Shown: positions 30,821 to 43,560, counted from the stretch's first letter. The stretch is 46,775 nucleotides of DNA from Dimorphilus gyrociliatus (GCA_904063045.1 CAJFCJ010000064.1:50879-97653), one strand, 5' to 3'. Made by a program: numbers and translations. Notes: generated by a model not told the origin, from the letters alone.

Positions 30821-33092
30821 CGAATAGATATTAGCATATAAAGAAAATCTTTAGACCAAAATGTCACAGACTTACTTTTAGACCAACACATGAATGAAAT
30901 ATCAAAAGAATTTTTTTTGAAAGTTATCAAAAGAAATAATTATAGAAGTATACTTTTCAGTTCAAAGCATAAGCTTAAATGATTGGCAATGTGTCAAATA
31001 TGATTCAAATAGGAATATTTGCAATAAATGTACTTTGTTGTATTGTAATTGTAGGAATTTCTGGTTCGTCACAACTGTAATCATCCTTTCCAATCATTTA
31101 CCAACTTGCCAAAGTACTCACACAAATAGAACCTTTAAAGTTCGTCCACAAATAGTCTAACAAAGGCAATTTCGGTAGAAATTAATTAACAAAACACCAG
31201 TATTTCATGCAAAGAATATGTATTGAGTAAAATGAGCTTCTAGTTCTAAACAAGCTAGTTTAAACAACTAAACTGAACTATCAACTGTTAATTTCGTAGG
31301 GTTTATATACTCTTTTAAGGGTTGATAGTTCACAAATTTCAATGTTAACAAAAACAAAAGTAACATTTGAAGACAAAGAAAAGTTGTAAATATGGTCATG
31401 TTTTTATTGTTTTCCTCTTCTAAATAATAGTTGAATTTCGAAGGTTGGAGAGTTGCATAAGATGTAACAATTTTAGTAGGACAAGTCCAACAATGAAGAA
31501 AACATGTAGATTGTATATTTGACCGTTTTTATATTCTACCTTAATAATGATATTCAATTGATTGAGTTAGTAAATTTAGCATCAGCATATGCAGAGGAAG
31601 TATATCTGATTAATGCATGTTAAAAAGAACAGTATTGTGTATACAATACTGTTGAATAGTGAATAAAATCTAAACTTAGAATTTAAGCATAATTGATAAT
31701 TAATTGAACTAGTTTTAGTTCGAAATCATAAATTTATGGATTAATAAATTGTAATATTAATGCTAGGTTGCAAATAGCAAATATTCTTTATATAATTCAA
31801 TAGGTTTTATTACTGCATAATGTGTATGCACTGCCCTATGCGAAACTAGGTCACTACTGCTTATCTTTATCAGTGCTATCTGCATAGTACAATACTGGTT
31901 CAATACTACTTCTCTATTTTAGAATATAGCTGACGAATGTATGTGTACAATAAATATCAAATATAGTCAAAAATTTTTTATAAAAAGTTATGATATTTTC
32001 CAATAACAGAGACTAAATATCTAGAAAAAGAGACAAAATGTCCTTGAAAAAGAGATGAAGTGGCCTGGAAGCTTTTTAGGATATTTTTTTATTAACAAAA
32101 TCGGAACACCACTCATTCAATAAGTGTATGTCAATTTCTGTGGTAGAGACATTGTTTTTATCTAATAACATTTCAACATGTTTCAATATCTTAGAAATGG
32201 AAATGTTAGGGTTAAGGGTTAGAATGGTTTCTACATTGCATGACAGTAATAGGCCTAAAAAAATTTGTTACAATTTAATAAAACAAAAAAGTAATGGATG
32301 ACCGAGCTGACAGTTTTCTCTTTAAAAATTGATTCCCTGTTCCTGTTTGGGTAAAACACCCCAGAAATTTAATATTTTATTAATCTTATGGATAGTCAGT
32401 TTCCCTTGCTTCCAAATGGCTTACTTATTGTTTGGTTCTATTTGGACCAATACTTACCTTCCAAATTATAAATAAATACTTCTGTTGCCAAATCATGGTT
32501 TGCACTCGATATTGACAAGTAATATTTTTTTATAATATTCATAATTTACTGTTGAAATGATCTTTAAATGGATTTCAGAAACATATGATTATTTTCTTTG
32601 GATTTCTCAATCCAAATTTTTGTCTTGAAAAGACCCCCTCAATAGACACCTGTTGTTGAAATTCATTGATTTGTGTGTTTGGAAAAGTTGTAATCATTGA
32701 AAAAATGATTTTTACCTTTATATTATTAGAAAACATTCTCTAAAGAATATGACTACAGAAGAAGAGAAAAATATTCAGAGTAGAAAAATGTCCACCAATG
32801 AAAAATTTGATTGAATATACTAAATGAAGACAAAAAAAATTTCTGAAGCAAATGCCAAAAGAAATAAAACTCTGACACTCTTAAATCAAAAGTAAAAAGA
32901 TACTGAACTCTTGTTAAGCCTATAAATTGAATAACTATTTATATGTAATCAATTAAATGTAAATAGTGTAATCAATAAATAGAGAAATATAAAAACAGAT
33001 TACAGCAACAAAATTTAGCCGAAAGACGGAGAGTTAGATAGAAAAAACTATAAAACTTAATTATTTTATCTAGGAAAGCTGCAATCAAGAAA
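30821..33092. other. Palindrome-2 spacer, 5' part: repeats, no gene
   Basis: 31035-31150 is a dispersed-repeat copy (relative of 3606-3720). 31610-31890 is an inverted R240 copy ending at gtgctatctgcatag. 32200-32226 has a degenerate TTAGGG cluster. 32420-32520 is another relative of the 3606 repeat. No exon is supported. Confidence 0.5.
31610..31890 (-). repeat. Dispersed repeat family R240, spacer copy
   Basis: Inverted relative of 26047-26290, well matched across the whole unit (gctaggttgcaaatagcaaatattc; ttatctttatcagtgctatctgc). Being single-copy in the spacer, it shows that the family is dispersed independently of the palindromes. Confidence 0.65.
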
Positions 33093-34982
33093 ATGATTTG
33101 GCCTACTGCTACACTAATTGTATCATCATTCATCATCATCATCAGTGGTAAGGAAGTTCTCTTCTTCTACAGATTTCTTAAATATTTTAAGCATGTAATT
33201 TGGTGTTTAGATTGTTCATTGAATCATTGTTGTCGGACTGGTTTCTCTTTAAAAGGGAAAGGCTGCTATAAAATTTTCAATATCTTGTCCACTGGTGATG
33301 AAGCTAAACAATCATGTGAAAGTCAGGGCTATACTCTAGCTGGTTTTTATCTTCAAGAGAATTACGAAGCTGTAATGTCATGGTTTAATTCTGGAGGTGG
33401 TATTTTCTTTTCTTTTGAGTCTAGACTAACTTTCCTTGCAGAGAAATAATGAAATTGATATATTTCCATTCAGCAATTGACAGCAGATGCATATTAAATG
33501 GAGCATATGATCATTCAAAAAACCTTTGGTTCTGGCAAACAAGAATTGGCCCTGTTGAAGTTAACTTTACTTGGGCACATTTCGCTAACAGTGAACCAAA
33601 TGGTGTTAGTTAATCAACCATTTAAAATTTTTTAATTTTCTTCAAGCTTCTTACCTGTTGCAGATTAATCTCCCGCATTATCTTGCTGTTTATAGAAATC
33701 CACATTATGCCGATTATGGACTCGATGATTATGAAAAAACGTCTTCGGCATCATTTTTCCTCTGTGAAGATGGTAAAAACCATTTTTTAAAATTATTTTA
33801 ACAATTCTAAAAACTATCCTTAAAATTTCAAAAACGTTTTCATTACTCATTACTTGACAAATTATGTGACATTTTATTCTTAATATACACAAAAACATTA
33901 ACCCGCAATGACCCATCATTTGCTAAAGATACAAAATACTTCAAGGTTAGTCAAAATGTCCTCTGAGGGTAAAAATTTTAGGACTAAGCTAATAGTAAAT
34001 TGTGTATAGATTCCAGGTGTTATAGTTTGCTGTTACTACTGTTGTTGAATGTTCAACTACTTAGATGATAAACCTCATAAAAAGGGTTAGCAAAGAAACT
34101 TGTGAACAAAGTTTAAAATTATCTGTCATTGCCTTGGAAGAGAATGAGTAGAGAACAATGAATCTATTGTCTTGACATTGTTTAACTCTAGGAATGATTT
34201 CTTCGAAATCAAGTTAAAATAATCTGGTATCTATTTTTGTTTTCTTTTAATTTCCTATAAAACAAGGTAATAAATCTATAAACTGATAGAAAGTATCCAT
34301 TCATTGATTGTAGATGTCAATTAATTGACAAAAAAATGTCTTGAACTTTGTAGATGACAAGAGTGATATTGTCAGTACTGGAAATGGATTAGTGCATGGT
34401 TAGAAGATTAATGATTTACACTGCAAAAGCTGTGGGCGTTTCAATTCAAAAGTTTACCTATAAATCACTATCTAATAACGAAAAGAACGAACTTGAAAGT
34501 TTCTCTCTCAAAGAGTCTTATCAATTATTTGTGTTCAGGTAAATGTTTTTCATTTCTTTATTGTTCTTCAGTGCCATTATATAGGTCTTGCCAAAAGTTA
34601 ATCTACAACAGGAAGGGTCTGAGATTTGATTATAATGGATAATAGTCAAACACCAGTTAGCATTCATTAATTTATGACATACAGTTGTGATTATTTCAAA
34701 GAATAACAACAAAAATTTCTAATTGCATTCTGTTGGAGAGTAACTATTGATGTTCTCTTTTAATTTAAGAAAGTTTGAGAGATAAAGAGAGGAGAAAATG
34801 AGATAGTCTATTTTTAAAAGATGCAAAAAAACAGTTCTTCTAACTAATTTCTAGTAAATTCTATTCTAGATGTGGAAATTTTTCTTTTGACTGCAAATGA
34901 CAAATTCGATTGTGCCGAGCTAATAGTTTCTACAAATTACAATACAACAAAGTACAATAAAGTAGCAGATGATTTTTTTTAA
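33093..34982 (+). CDS. Secreted C-type lectin-domain protein, six exons
   Basis: Predicted secreted protein of about 213 residues. Exons: 33093-33147 (signal peptide MIWPTATLIVSSFIIII), 33211-33399 (CCRTGFSLKGKGCYKIF, ending YEAVMSWFNSGG), 33474-33604 (LWFWQTRIGPVEVNFTW, NSEPNG), 33664-33772 (ending SASFFLCED), 34354-34398 and 34870-34982 (stop). All phases agree, which supports the model, although the last two small exons rest on splice sites and phase alone. Exons 2-4 make one C-type lectin fold. The sugar-binding EPN triplet is visible in NSEPNG, favouring mannose-type ligands; the WND motif is not recognisable, so Ca-dependent binding is uncertain. Confidence 0.75.
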
Positions 34983-35173
34983 ATGATGGTGAACCAGCCA
35001 CTTAAAAAGTTATTGCTGTCTCAACAGCAATCAATCACATGAAAAGAAGTTATTCCACCTCAATTCCACGCCAAACTGCCTAATTAACATAAGATTAGGT
35101 TTCAGATAAAACTTGATAAGTGAAAAAACAGACATCTGCACTTTCCAATAGATGTTATCTTTTCTTTTTATGA

Positions 35174-36097
35174 TTAAATGTTGTTGTTGTTGCTGTTGAC
35201 TGAAGGGTAAACTTTCAGTCTAAGAATATTGCTGAAAATCATCTTTATATGAGAATTGCTTATGAGTACTATAACTGAATTAGTTACTGTTGGCAAAATT
35301 ACAATATATTGCATTATCAGTAATTTCTTATAGGATAGTACTCTCATATTTGAAAATATAGTGCCAAGGAGAATTATGTAACATATCCATAGGAAGATGA
35401 CAAAGATTTGCTTACACAATGTTGCCTGAGAAGATTTTGATATAGATTGAATGGTATGCAATTGCTTCTCTGTGAATCTTGCATGCTTTTTAGCCAATTT
35501 CAACGTGAGAAAATGAAATAATAAAGATGGCAATGCTGGACCAACAAAAAATAATACAAATACAATAAAAGAATCAATTTCAACTGAAATATAACCATAG
35601 CAGATTGTTAATTTTTTTTTTGGTCTAAAAATAGCATAGAATGAAACAACAAAACCAAATGCATTGATGAACAATGTTAACAGTATCTTGATTTTTGAAC
35701 TGCAATAATAATTATACTTAAAAGGATACCTTATTGAGAAATATCTGGTAGCAAATAGGCCCAAAAAGTTCATTTGAGAGAGAATACTTCCTATACCAGG
35801 AATTATAATTAATATTATACAAATAGTTGGTGATGGTATGAGAAGATGGCCAAAAATATGGCTAATATTCACAAAAAAGAATGATGATACTATTAAGAGA
35901 TGATTTAACATCAGGCAAAAGATAAAATGTCCACAAGATTTCCTTACGCATTTGTATTTTAAGAAGAGAAAAATCACCAAACATGATAAAATTAATCCAG
36001 AAATGACAAGGATAAAACTCAGTGTTTTGAGGAGGATGCTTTCAAATTTATTTAAATCAAATCTTATAGAAAAGCCAGCATCAGATATGTTAGTCAT
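35174..36097 (-). CDS. Rhodopsin-like GPCR, divergent, intronless (307 aa)
   Basis: Single open frame with seven hydrophobic segments near residues 22-47, 57-80, 90-115, 136-157, 174-198, 230-252 and 260-283. At the end of TM3 it reads ATRYFSIRYPFKY, a DRY-box variant with Thr for Asp/Glu, followed by the usual RYP. The TM1 Asn, TM2 Asp and TM7 NPxxY marks of class A are not present in standard form, so it is a fast-evolving orphan. Asn sites (NIS) precede TM1, placing the N-terminus outside. The C-tail ends in a short Asn run encoded by a (GTT)n tract at 35178-35198. Ligand unknown. It lies in the spacer and is single-copy here. Confidence 0.8.
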   Translation of the reverse strand: MTNISDAGFSIRFDLNKFESILLKTLSFILVISGLILSCLVIFLFLKYKCVRKSCGHFIFCLMLNHLLIVSSFFFVNISHIFGHLLIPSPTICIILIIIPGIGSILSQMNFLGLFATRYFSIRYPFKYNYYCSSKIKILLTLFINAFGFVVSFYAIFRPKKKLTICYGYISVEIDSFIVFVLFFVGPALPSLLFHFLTLKLAKKHARFTEKQLHTIQSISKSSQATLCKQIFVIFLWICYIILLGTIFSNMRVLSYKKLLIMQYIVILPTVTNSVIVLISNSHIKMIFSNILRLKVYPSVNSNNNNI

Positions 36098-37296
36098 TTA
36101 TTTTCCTGCTTAGTCTTCCTTCCATAAACTGGTAGAGAATTTATTATCATTAATCAATTTACATTATCCTAAGTGGTAAAGTATGGCTGTTATCAATGTT
36201 TATACAGTTTTTAAACATTTCTCTCTTAATGGGAATTATCTGTGTAATACTTCAAAGTGTCTTTGAAGATGACTTTAGGCAATTAAGTATCAGTGACTAA
36301 CTAGATCCAATCTTTTCATTATCACTCAGGGTTAGGTTTTCAATCCTAGCCGTTTTCAACTCGTTCTATTTCCTCTCATTTAATAATTTCTCATAAATTG
36401 AAATCAGATCATCAGCTTCTCTCTTTAAAAGAATGAACAAACAAATAAACAAACTTAGAATGGTAAAGGTAGCATAGCTGTTGTTTACCACACGACAAAC
36501 TATGCTACATTTCAATTAATCATTGAATTACTTTTCAATTCATTTATTTCTTCTTATATGATATTGTTGATTAGTGACAGATGTGTCTTGTAACTTTTCC
36601 TTGCAGATGAATTACTATCATTTATGGCCTTAGCCCTTACCTACTTCACTTTATTTTTTGCCTAAGGGTCTTTTAAGGGTTAGGCCATTAAAAAGAACTT
36701 TTCACTCAATTTCTGAAGGCTGTTAAAATAATTGCAATAAAACAACAACCTCAATTGTTGTAAAGAATATATCTGTCTTTTGTACAGAATGTATGCTACT
36801 ATAAAGACTATTTATTTTATTTATATTTTAAAAATCAATACTTCAGTGTCATCATAGTTTTTGGCTATGTTTATATTTTACTTATTGTTCAAAAGTCTAA
36901 AAAACAATTAAAGAAAATATCTGGAGATAAGAGCTTTAAGAGAAATCTATCAAAATCTCTCATTTCCATTATAATCACAAACTTATTAAGCTGGATAATA
37001 TTTTCAATTTTAGGTTTTCATATCATTATAATAATGATTTTCTCATATTTAAATATTTTTCCAATGCTTTCTAGGCCTATTATTATTTTTAGCAAATTTG
37101 AATAAAAAAAATGACAATTATGTCTTGATTGTTACATTTTTATCAATTAATTCTTTAATTAACCTGTTGGCATTTTTACTAAAAAGTCAATAGCCCTTTT
37201 AGTTTCTAATAGTTTTAAGTAAAATATATTTTTCTATATCATCATTGTAAAAATGGCGACATTTTTATAATTATTATCAACTTTTTTGACAATTTC
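36098..37296. other. Palindrome-2 spacer, 3' part: no gene seen
   Basis: AT-rich upstream region of the GPCR followed by non-coding sequence. Scattered ttaggg pieces occur at 36330 and 36660-36685. No exon is supported. Confidence 0.45.
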
Positions 37297-37416
37297 TTTG
37301 GGGACATTTTCTGTCTGAACCGTATATTCAGAGAAAACAGGGGTTGTTGAAAACGCCAACTGTGCCTGTCGAAAACGCCCACTATCCTTGTTGAAAACGC
37401 CCAGTGGTGTTTAAAG
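37297..37416 (+). repeat. Short tandem repeat with GAAAACGCC core
   Basis: Begins with ggggacattttctgtc (the inverted motif that flanks the telomere-like repeat), then three units of roughly 26 bp, each ending GAAAACGCC(A/C): ...gttgaaaacgccaactgtg, cctgtcgaaaacgcccac, ccttgttgaaaacgcccag. Confidence 0.65.
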
Positions 37417-37852
37417 ACTGTATATAACTAATATTTTTGGTTTTTGATTAAAGAACCTTAATTATAAATATAGTTATAAATTTTTATTCTAAAGATTACT
37501 TATTTTATTTTATTAAACCAGAGATTGTCAAAATGATTGCTAAAACTCATAAATTAAATTCTTTCTATTTATAAAAAAAATTCTTCTTTACCAGTTTTTA
37601 TTTTTTTAAAGATAATCTTTCGCCATCAATAATTCTACTTCCTCTCCAAATATCACAAAGATACAGGTAAGGTCTAATTATTGTTTTTAGATATTTTTTT
37701 GACTAATATGGGTGTACACTTATGAACTATATTTTATAGATATTTTATAAATGATACTTACTATATGGTAGAAGTGTTGAAGTAGATGTTGCCTCCAGGG
37801 TAGATGGTACTGAACTGCTAGAATCAACCCCTTTTATAAGCAAAGGATAAGA

Positions 37853-38253
37853 TGTTACATAACAAACATGTTGACAACAAAAACAAGTGTTTATTTACAT
37901 AAATATGATGTAAGAATTGACTCTTGATGGGTAACCTACACAAAGTTGTTGTTGTTTACATGACTATTGCATAATATGATAACCCTTGACCCTGTTTGTT
38001 ATGAACAATCCTTATCTGGGGTTAGACCCTTGTTGTTGACAACCAAGGCATAAACAACTGATAAGGAATTGTATAAAAGCAGGGCGTAGGCAGTAACAGG
38101 CATTCAGTCCTGAATCAACTCCCTTAGTGAACAGGTCTAGTATTACTTTACAATAAGGTTATATTATTCTTACGGTTTGATTCTATATTCATCCTTCATC
38201 AATTCTACATCTCTCTTCTAAGTAGCTGACTCCTGGTTGCGAATATGCAAAGA
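37853..38253 (+). repeat. Putative LTR with following primer-binding-like site
   Basis: Starts TGTTACATAACA, has a TATA box (TATAAAAG, 38072-38079) followed by a GC-richer transcribed-looking segment, and is followed by TGGTTGCGAATATGC (from 38234), which could be a primer-binding site. Similarity to the left arm starts at 38254, so the element, if real, is cut there. No second copy is in the window, so edges and identity rest on motifs only. A host promoter is the alternative. Confidence 0.35.
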
Positions 38254-38269
38254 CATAATCATTCTCATG

Positions 38270-39855
38270 GATTCCCAAGCTTCCCCTTAATAATTAATAA
38301 ACCTGAATTTTTCTAAATCTTGCCTGAGACCAATGAAATGAACATCCAGTTAAGACAGCATCAGGCCCTATATTTTGTAAAGTTTTCCAAACACCCTTTT
38401 CATAGTCAAAGACTAATTTCTTAGGAGCACAATTTTCACCTAAATCCTTCACAGCCTTAAAAATTTAACATGATTACTTATTAGTAAGAATATTTATGAA
38501 ATGTAATTCTTACCTGGAAAAGTAGTTTATATGCTCTCTTTTTTTTAGAAGACAGAAAAGAAAAAAGCAATGGAACTTGCTTAAGCTGTCCATTTTTTTT
38601 CAAAAATACATGAATAGAGTACATTTGAATGAAAGGTTCATTGGCAATCTTAAAAGTACCATCAAGGTACCAAATTTTCCCCTTTGACAATAGCTCCAAT
38701 TGATGATTTGTTGCAAAGATAATGATCCTCTCATTATTTATATTTATATCCTTCTTTAAAAATTCAGGAGGAATGAATGTCATATTTTATCATTGGGGAC
38801 AATAGGCCTGTTCTTCCTTCTATTCCAATTTGCCACTTCTTTACAATTAATTATATTTGGTAAGTTTGAAGTACTAGAATACTTGACAAGAACATTTTCA
38901 GCAATTCTTTTACCTGAAGAATTTATATCACTAGAACAATTGTCTTTGATTTCATTTCTTATATGAATCCTGGTTTCTAAATTTTTTATTGGTGAATGAC
39001 AATGAATGTTTGTCCCAATTGCAAAATTGCTTCCTTTTTGATTGATGCTTGCTTTACATTTTCTTTTTTTGCTTCTGACAGAACAAGTCCATACAGTAGA
39101 TGTTTTTGTTTTTAATTTAATATTATATGAAAAACCTTTGTGAAAAAGTAAGTCTTTGCCTTTTTGACTTCCATGTGGCAGAATTTTAAAATGAAAATCG
39201 TCAGAAGAATTTTCTTTGGCAGATGTTTCACTTTCAAAAGATTCTTCCTCAATTTTTTCAGATTCTATATACGCATTTTGAATTGTTTCAAAATTTTCAA
39301 CTTCAATTTCATTATCATATTCAATATCACTTCCATTAATGATATTTCCTTTGTCAACCTTTGTGTTTATACTTTCATCATTATTGTCATTGCTACTCCA
39401 TGATATAGATAATCTCAATTCTTCTGTCAACTCTTCAGTACTCTTTGCTTGTCCTTGATTATTGTCTCCTTTCTCATCAATTTTTAATTTTTCCTCAGTC
39501 ATGCTGTTATTCTCCTCAATATTCTTTTCTGGATATTCAACAATTGCTTCTTCCTTCTCATTAAGTTTTGCAGTAGAATTACTTTTTATTGGTACAATTT
39601 CCCTGCATTTTTTTTGGCTCATCAATTCTCTTTAACATCACAAAACAGGTTTTTTTTAGTTATTTTATAACAAATAAAACAGAGTGGTGATGCTGTTGAT
39701 GAATCTGGAAGAAAAAAAAACAGTAAATGTTTTTCAAATAGAAGATAGTTCAAACCATGCAGACATTTTATATGACAAATATGCAGACACAATGAGCATT
39801 GGCCTTTTATTTGCCTACCAACAAATTTATCATTGCAAATAGAACACTTGTCCAT
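38270..39855 (-). pseudogene. PHD-FLYWCH-MULE transposase gene 2, right-arm copy
   Basis: Same domain order as 29126-30820: finger (CSICNDKF), FLYWCH (38780-39625 ORF) and DDE part (38481-38783 ORF, WYLDGTFK). It shares both frame breaks with the left copy and has an extra A in the run near 39610. The last intron and start of the last exon are deleted near 38285-38300. Inactive. Confidence 0.75.
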
Positions 39856-40240
39856 TATTCAATATTTTTTCTAAAATATTGGAGAAAAAGAAGAGCTAAA
39901 CTAAAATTAATAAATGAATTTGTCATATCATTATTATGATTATTTATGTAACAATTAGTATTTTGACAATAACATTGAAAAAAAACTTCATTTACAAATA
40001 AAATTGCTAAATTTATGTTAGATTGATTAGTAATAAAATAATCTAATAAAATAATCAAAAAAAACCTCTACAAATTAAAAATTTTGATATTACCTGAAGA
40101 GAGTGAAAATAGAAGAGAAAGTTGATATTTTGTATCTCTTTTCGTGAAGATTTCTTCATCTCTACCAGTTTTTTTAAAGTTTTGTGTTAATTTGTTTTTC
40201 AACATATATTTATATTTACATGAAAATTTCTTTACTTTAT

Positions 40241-40371
40241 GTGTTCTTTTGATTCACGGATGTTTTCTTTCAGTTTACAGACATTTTCTTTCACTTTATG
40301 GATGTTTTCTTTCAGTTCATGGATGTTTTCTTTCGGTTTATGGATGTTTTCTTTCATGGACGTTTTCTGTC
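40241..40371 (-). repeat. 21-bp minisatellite, right-arm copy
   Basis: Mirror of 28610-28740 with the same number of units, so the array has not changed length since the duplication. Confidence 0.8.
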
Positions 40372-40420
40372 ACATCCTTTCTAGATTTGTCCTTTGCTGC
40401 ATTATAATTGTATAAATCCA

Positions 40421-40596
40421 GTAAAATGAGATAGTTCTAGAACTATCAAATTATTAAATCTATATATTAATGAACTATATTATTCAATTAATATTGTAAA
40501 TAGCAATGTTTATATATGAATCAATAAAATATTGGGGCAAATACTTAATATGGTCACAACTAGGCAACACTGCTTAGCTCTATCAGCACAGTGTAA
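40421..40596 (-). repeat. Dispersed repeat R240, diverged copy, right arm
   Basis: Mirror of 28385-28560. Confidence 0.5.
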
Positions 40597-40752
40597 TACC
40601 AATGCCATACCATTTGTCTATTGTAGAAAAGAGTTTACAATTGTATAAGTATAGTTATATTTTTTTTCATATTTTAACATTTAAAAGAACAGAAGAATAG
40701 AATTAGGTTTAGATCAGACAAGATGGTAAGAAGAGATACAATACTACTCAGA

Positions 40753-41021
40753 TTAAAGAGAAATGTATACTAATTGATCCTTTATATTAATAGAAAGTTT
40801 TCCATATTTTGTTTGAAATTGAAGAGATTGAGGAATCCACTGAATGACATTCTTATTCTGCCAAATAATCTCATCTAGTTTGACCGGAAAGAGTTGTCCA
40901 TTAAAATACAATTGTATTTCATGCATATAATAATCATCTTTTAATACACCAAATAGCCTTATATTTTCTTTTGTATCATGAAAAATATATATTTTACCAC
41001 CATTTGGAAAGTACACAGATA
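40753..41021 (-). CDS. Terminal exon-like ORF of unknown beta-rich protein, right-arm copy
   Basis: Mirror of 27960-28228 with the same predicted peptide (VYFPNGGKIYIFHDT to LVYISL). Function unknown. Confidence 0.35.
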
Positions 41022-41025
41022 CTAA

Positions 41026-42550
41026 ATGATAATTTGACTGAGAGAGTAGTGGATTGTTTGGAGTGAAGGGAGGGATATATTTGCACCTGTGCTAAAGTAT
41101 GAAGTTTTTCATACTGAACCTTTCTTTCTGTGAATAACCTTTTTTTCAATTTACTATAATTAGGTTTCAATGACTAAGTTGTAACAACTACAGGACAAGT
41201 CTTTCATTCATTTGTTACAGGAATTGAATGAATAAAAAAGGCTTTCTCTCTCCTTTTAAAGACATTTTTATATCTATACTTCTTTTTTTACAATATATGT
41301 ATTCTTGTAGTTTGTTGTGTTGGAATTGTAGGAATTGTTTTTTGTTGTAATTGTAGTGATCTGTACTGCTCATTTAATAATATGCCAAAGCACTGGTTGA
41401 AGTAAAAACTCCCATGTGTCAACAGGTATTAGCAAATGTGCACTTCAGTCAGATATAGATGCTGTTTAGAAAACCCTAGACTTAACTCAGTACTTTTATA
41501 TGTGGGTACAGCTGTGGAAAATGGCCATTAACCTGTTCAAAACGCCAACTACACTTAACTATTACGTATTAACTATAAAAGCTGTATAATTACATTAAGG
41601 ATAACATCCCAGGTTGGGAAAAAACATGCTCAGTGTGAGAAAAAACGTTTTAGTTAAAGGTGTATTGGGCATAATTATTGATATTTTTAATCTGAAATAA
41701 TTTTTTCATTGCTGTTTGATTGAATTAGAAAATAAAATATTAAGATTTTCACTTGAATTCAGTTCAATTTTTTATTGCATTTTATGTTCATACTATACTA
41801 CTTTGAAAGGAAAGCAAATGCATAATTTGGCCAGTGTGCTTTGTTGTCCATCTAAGTTACCTTCCACAGACAACATTAAAAAGAAACCTTCTAAACAAAA
41901 CCTAAGAAATCTATATGTTCCTGTGTTTGAACTGTTTTAAAGAAAGATACAGTAGTGTTCACATTCAAGCAAGTATCTTCTAGTTTCTATGTCAATTACT
42001 AACTGACAATATTCCAGATTAATTCTTCCCTCAAAGGCATTTAATCATTGTTACAATGCTTAGACAAATATAATTCTACTTTCTTTAGTCTACATAATTC
42101 AAACAATAGCTAACCCTAATCCTAAAGAAAATGTCTTGAAATATTCAAACTACAAACATGTCCACTGTGAAACACAAGAAAATCAAAACAACAAAATAAT
42201 AAGATATAAATCCAAGGTTGTCGACAATTACAGAGCTGTATATTTCCTGCCCTTTCAAGCAAGCAATACATGAAGCTATCCTCTGGAATGACCCTGATGA
42301 GTCTTTGTAAAGTCGAAGATGAAACTGTGGTGAGTCAACCATACTGGGTAGCCATTTAAAAGCTAAAACACAAACCCAACATATTTTCATCAATCAGTGG
42401 TAGATAATCATACTCGTCTAGAAGGTTCTTACTCTTCCAGTTTCATCTCATCAAGACAATGAAAAGTTGTAAATATATGTCTTCCAAAGTGAAAGTTTGT
42501 TTCTACTTCTTCCAATTTTGAAATGGCTGCCACCTCACTTTTCAACAACA
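41026..42550. other. Mirror of 26431-27960; no clear gene
   Basis: Same short ORFs and repeat pieces in inverted order. 42414-42436 is the right-arm copy of the 23-nt sequence found as an insert at 43832-43854. Confidence 0.35.
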
Positions 42551-42689
42551 TTTTAGTTTTTAATATTATAATTCACATTTACAAAATATTTTTTCCTTTT
42601 CTAATATATATACCTATATATCATTGACCAAATTAATTTATGAAAAATCCATAAATGTAATAAAGAAGAAAAAGGTACATTCGCACTCA

Positions 42690-42934
42690 GGTACATTCAC
42701 ACTCATACAATACTGCTGAATAGTAAATAAAATGTAAACTTAGAAGTGAAGCATAAAAGATATTTAATTGAACTGCTTTTAGTTTAAATTCATAAATTTA
42801 AATATTAATAAACCGTAATATTATTGCTAGGTTACTAATAGCAATATTCTGTATATAATTTAATGAAATTTAATGCCACACATTGCATATACACCGCCCT
42901 ACACAAAACTGTCTGCTTATCTCTATCAGTGCTA
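42690..42934 (-). repeat. Dispersed repeat R240, right-arm copy of 26047-26290
   Basis: Inverted mirror with the same fusion to an LTR fragment (42935-43035) on its far side. Confidence 0.65.
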
Positions 42935-43035
42935 TCTGGGCAATGTTATAGCATTTTCTTGCATAGGTTTTGAGGGATACATGTGTAAGTTGCATAAAGT
43001 GCTATAGTTCAAGCTTAAAATATAACCAAAATTGT

Positions 43036-43466
43036 ACAAAGGCATTCTGAACATTTGACAATTCCATTATCATTTATACATTTAGCACAGTTCAATGGAC
43101 ATGATAAACAAGTTCCATCTATATATTGATTGTGGCATTTGATACAAAATGTCCTTTGGGTATGAGAATTTAAAGTACATTGAAAACAGGCTGAGGACAA
43201 GAATCACATTTCTTAGTTATAGTGTTAAGTGCAGTTCCCTTATCACAAGATGAGCAAAGTAGATTATCATTCAAATCAGCACCACAAACAACATAATAAG
43301 GTGTACATGGTGCACAAGTTTTATCAGATTTCAAACCATATCTTTTATAGCATTGTGAACAAGTAGTAGTTCCAGCATTCAGGAAACGTATTTGGCAGAA
43401 GCTGGGGCATTCTGAAAGTTTAGAATGAAATCTTATGGCAAAAGGAGAAAATAGAAAATTAAGCAT
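43036..43466 (-). pseudogene. Furin-like Cys-rich fragment, right-arm copy
   Basis: Mirror of 25515-25945 with the same frame break at the CDSCP / CFQC junction and the same LTR fusion, so both events are older than the duplication. Confidence 0.55.
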
Positions 43467-43560
43467 AACATACTTATGATTTTCTGATCAGTTGTCAAAT
43501 CTGCATGATGATTAAAGCATTCAGAACAAATTGGTTGATCATTTATAATGGGGGCCAACA

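Noticed and set aside
37297-37416. CRISPR-like array
   Set aside because: Only three short, imperfect units with no regular spacers, in a eukaryotic context.
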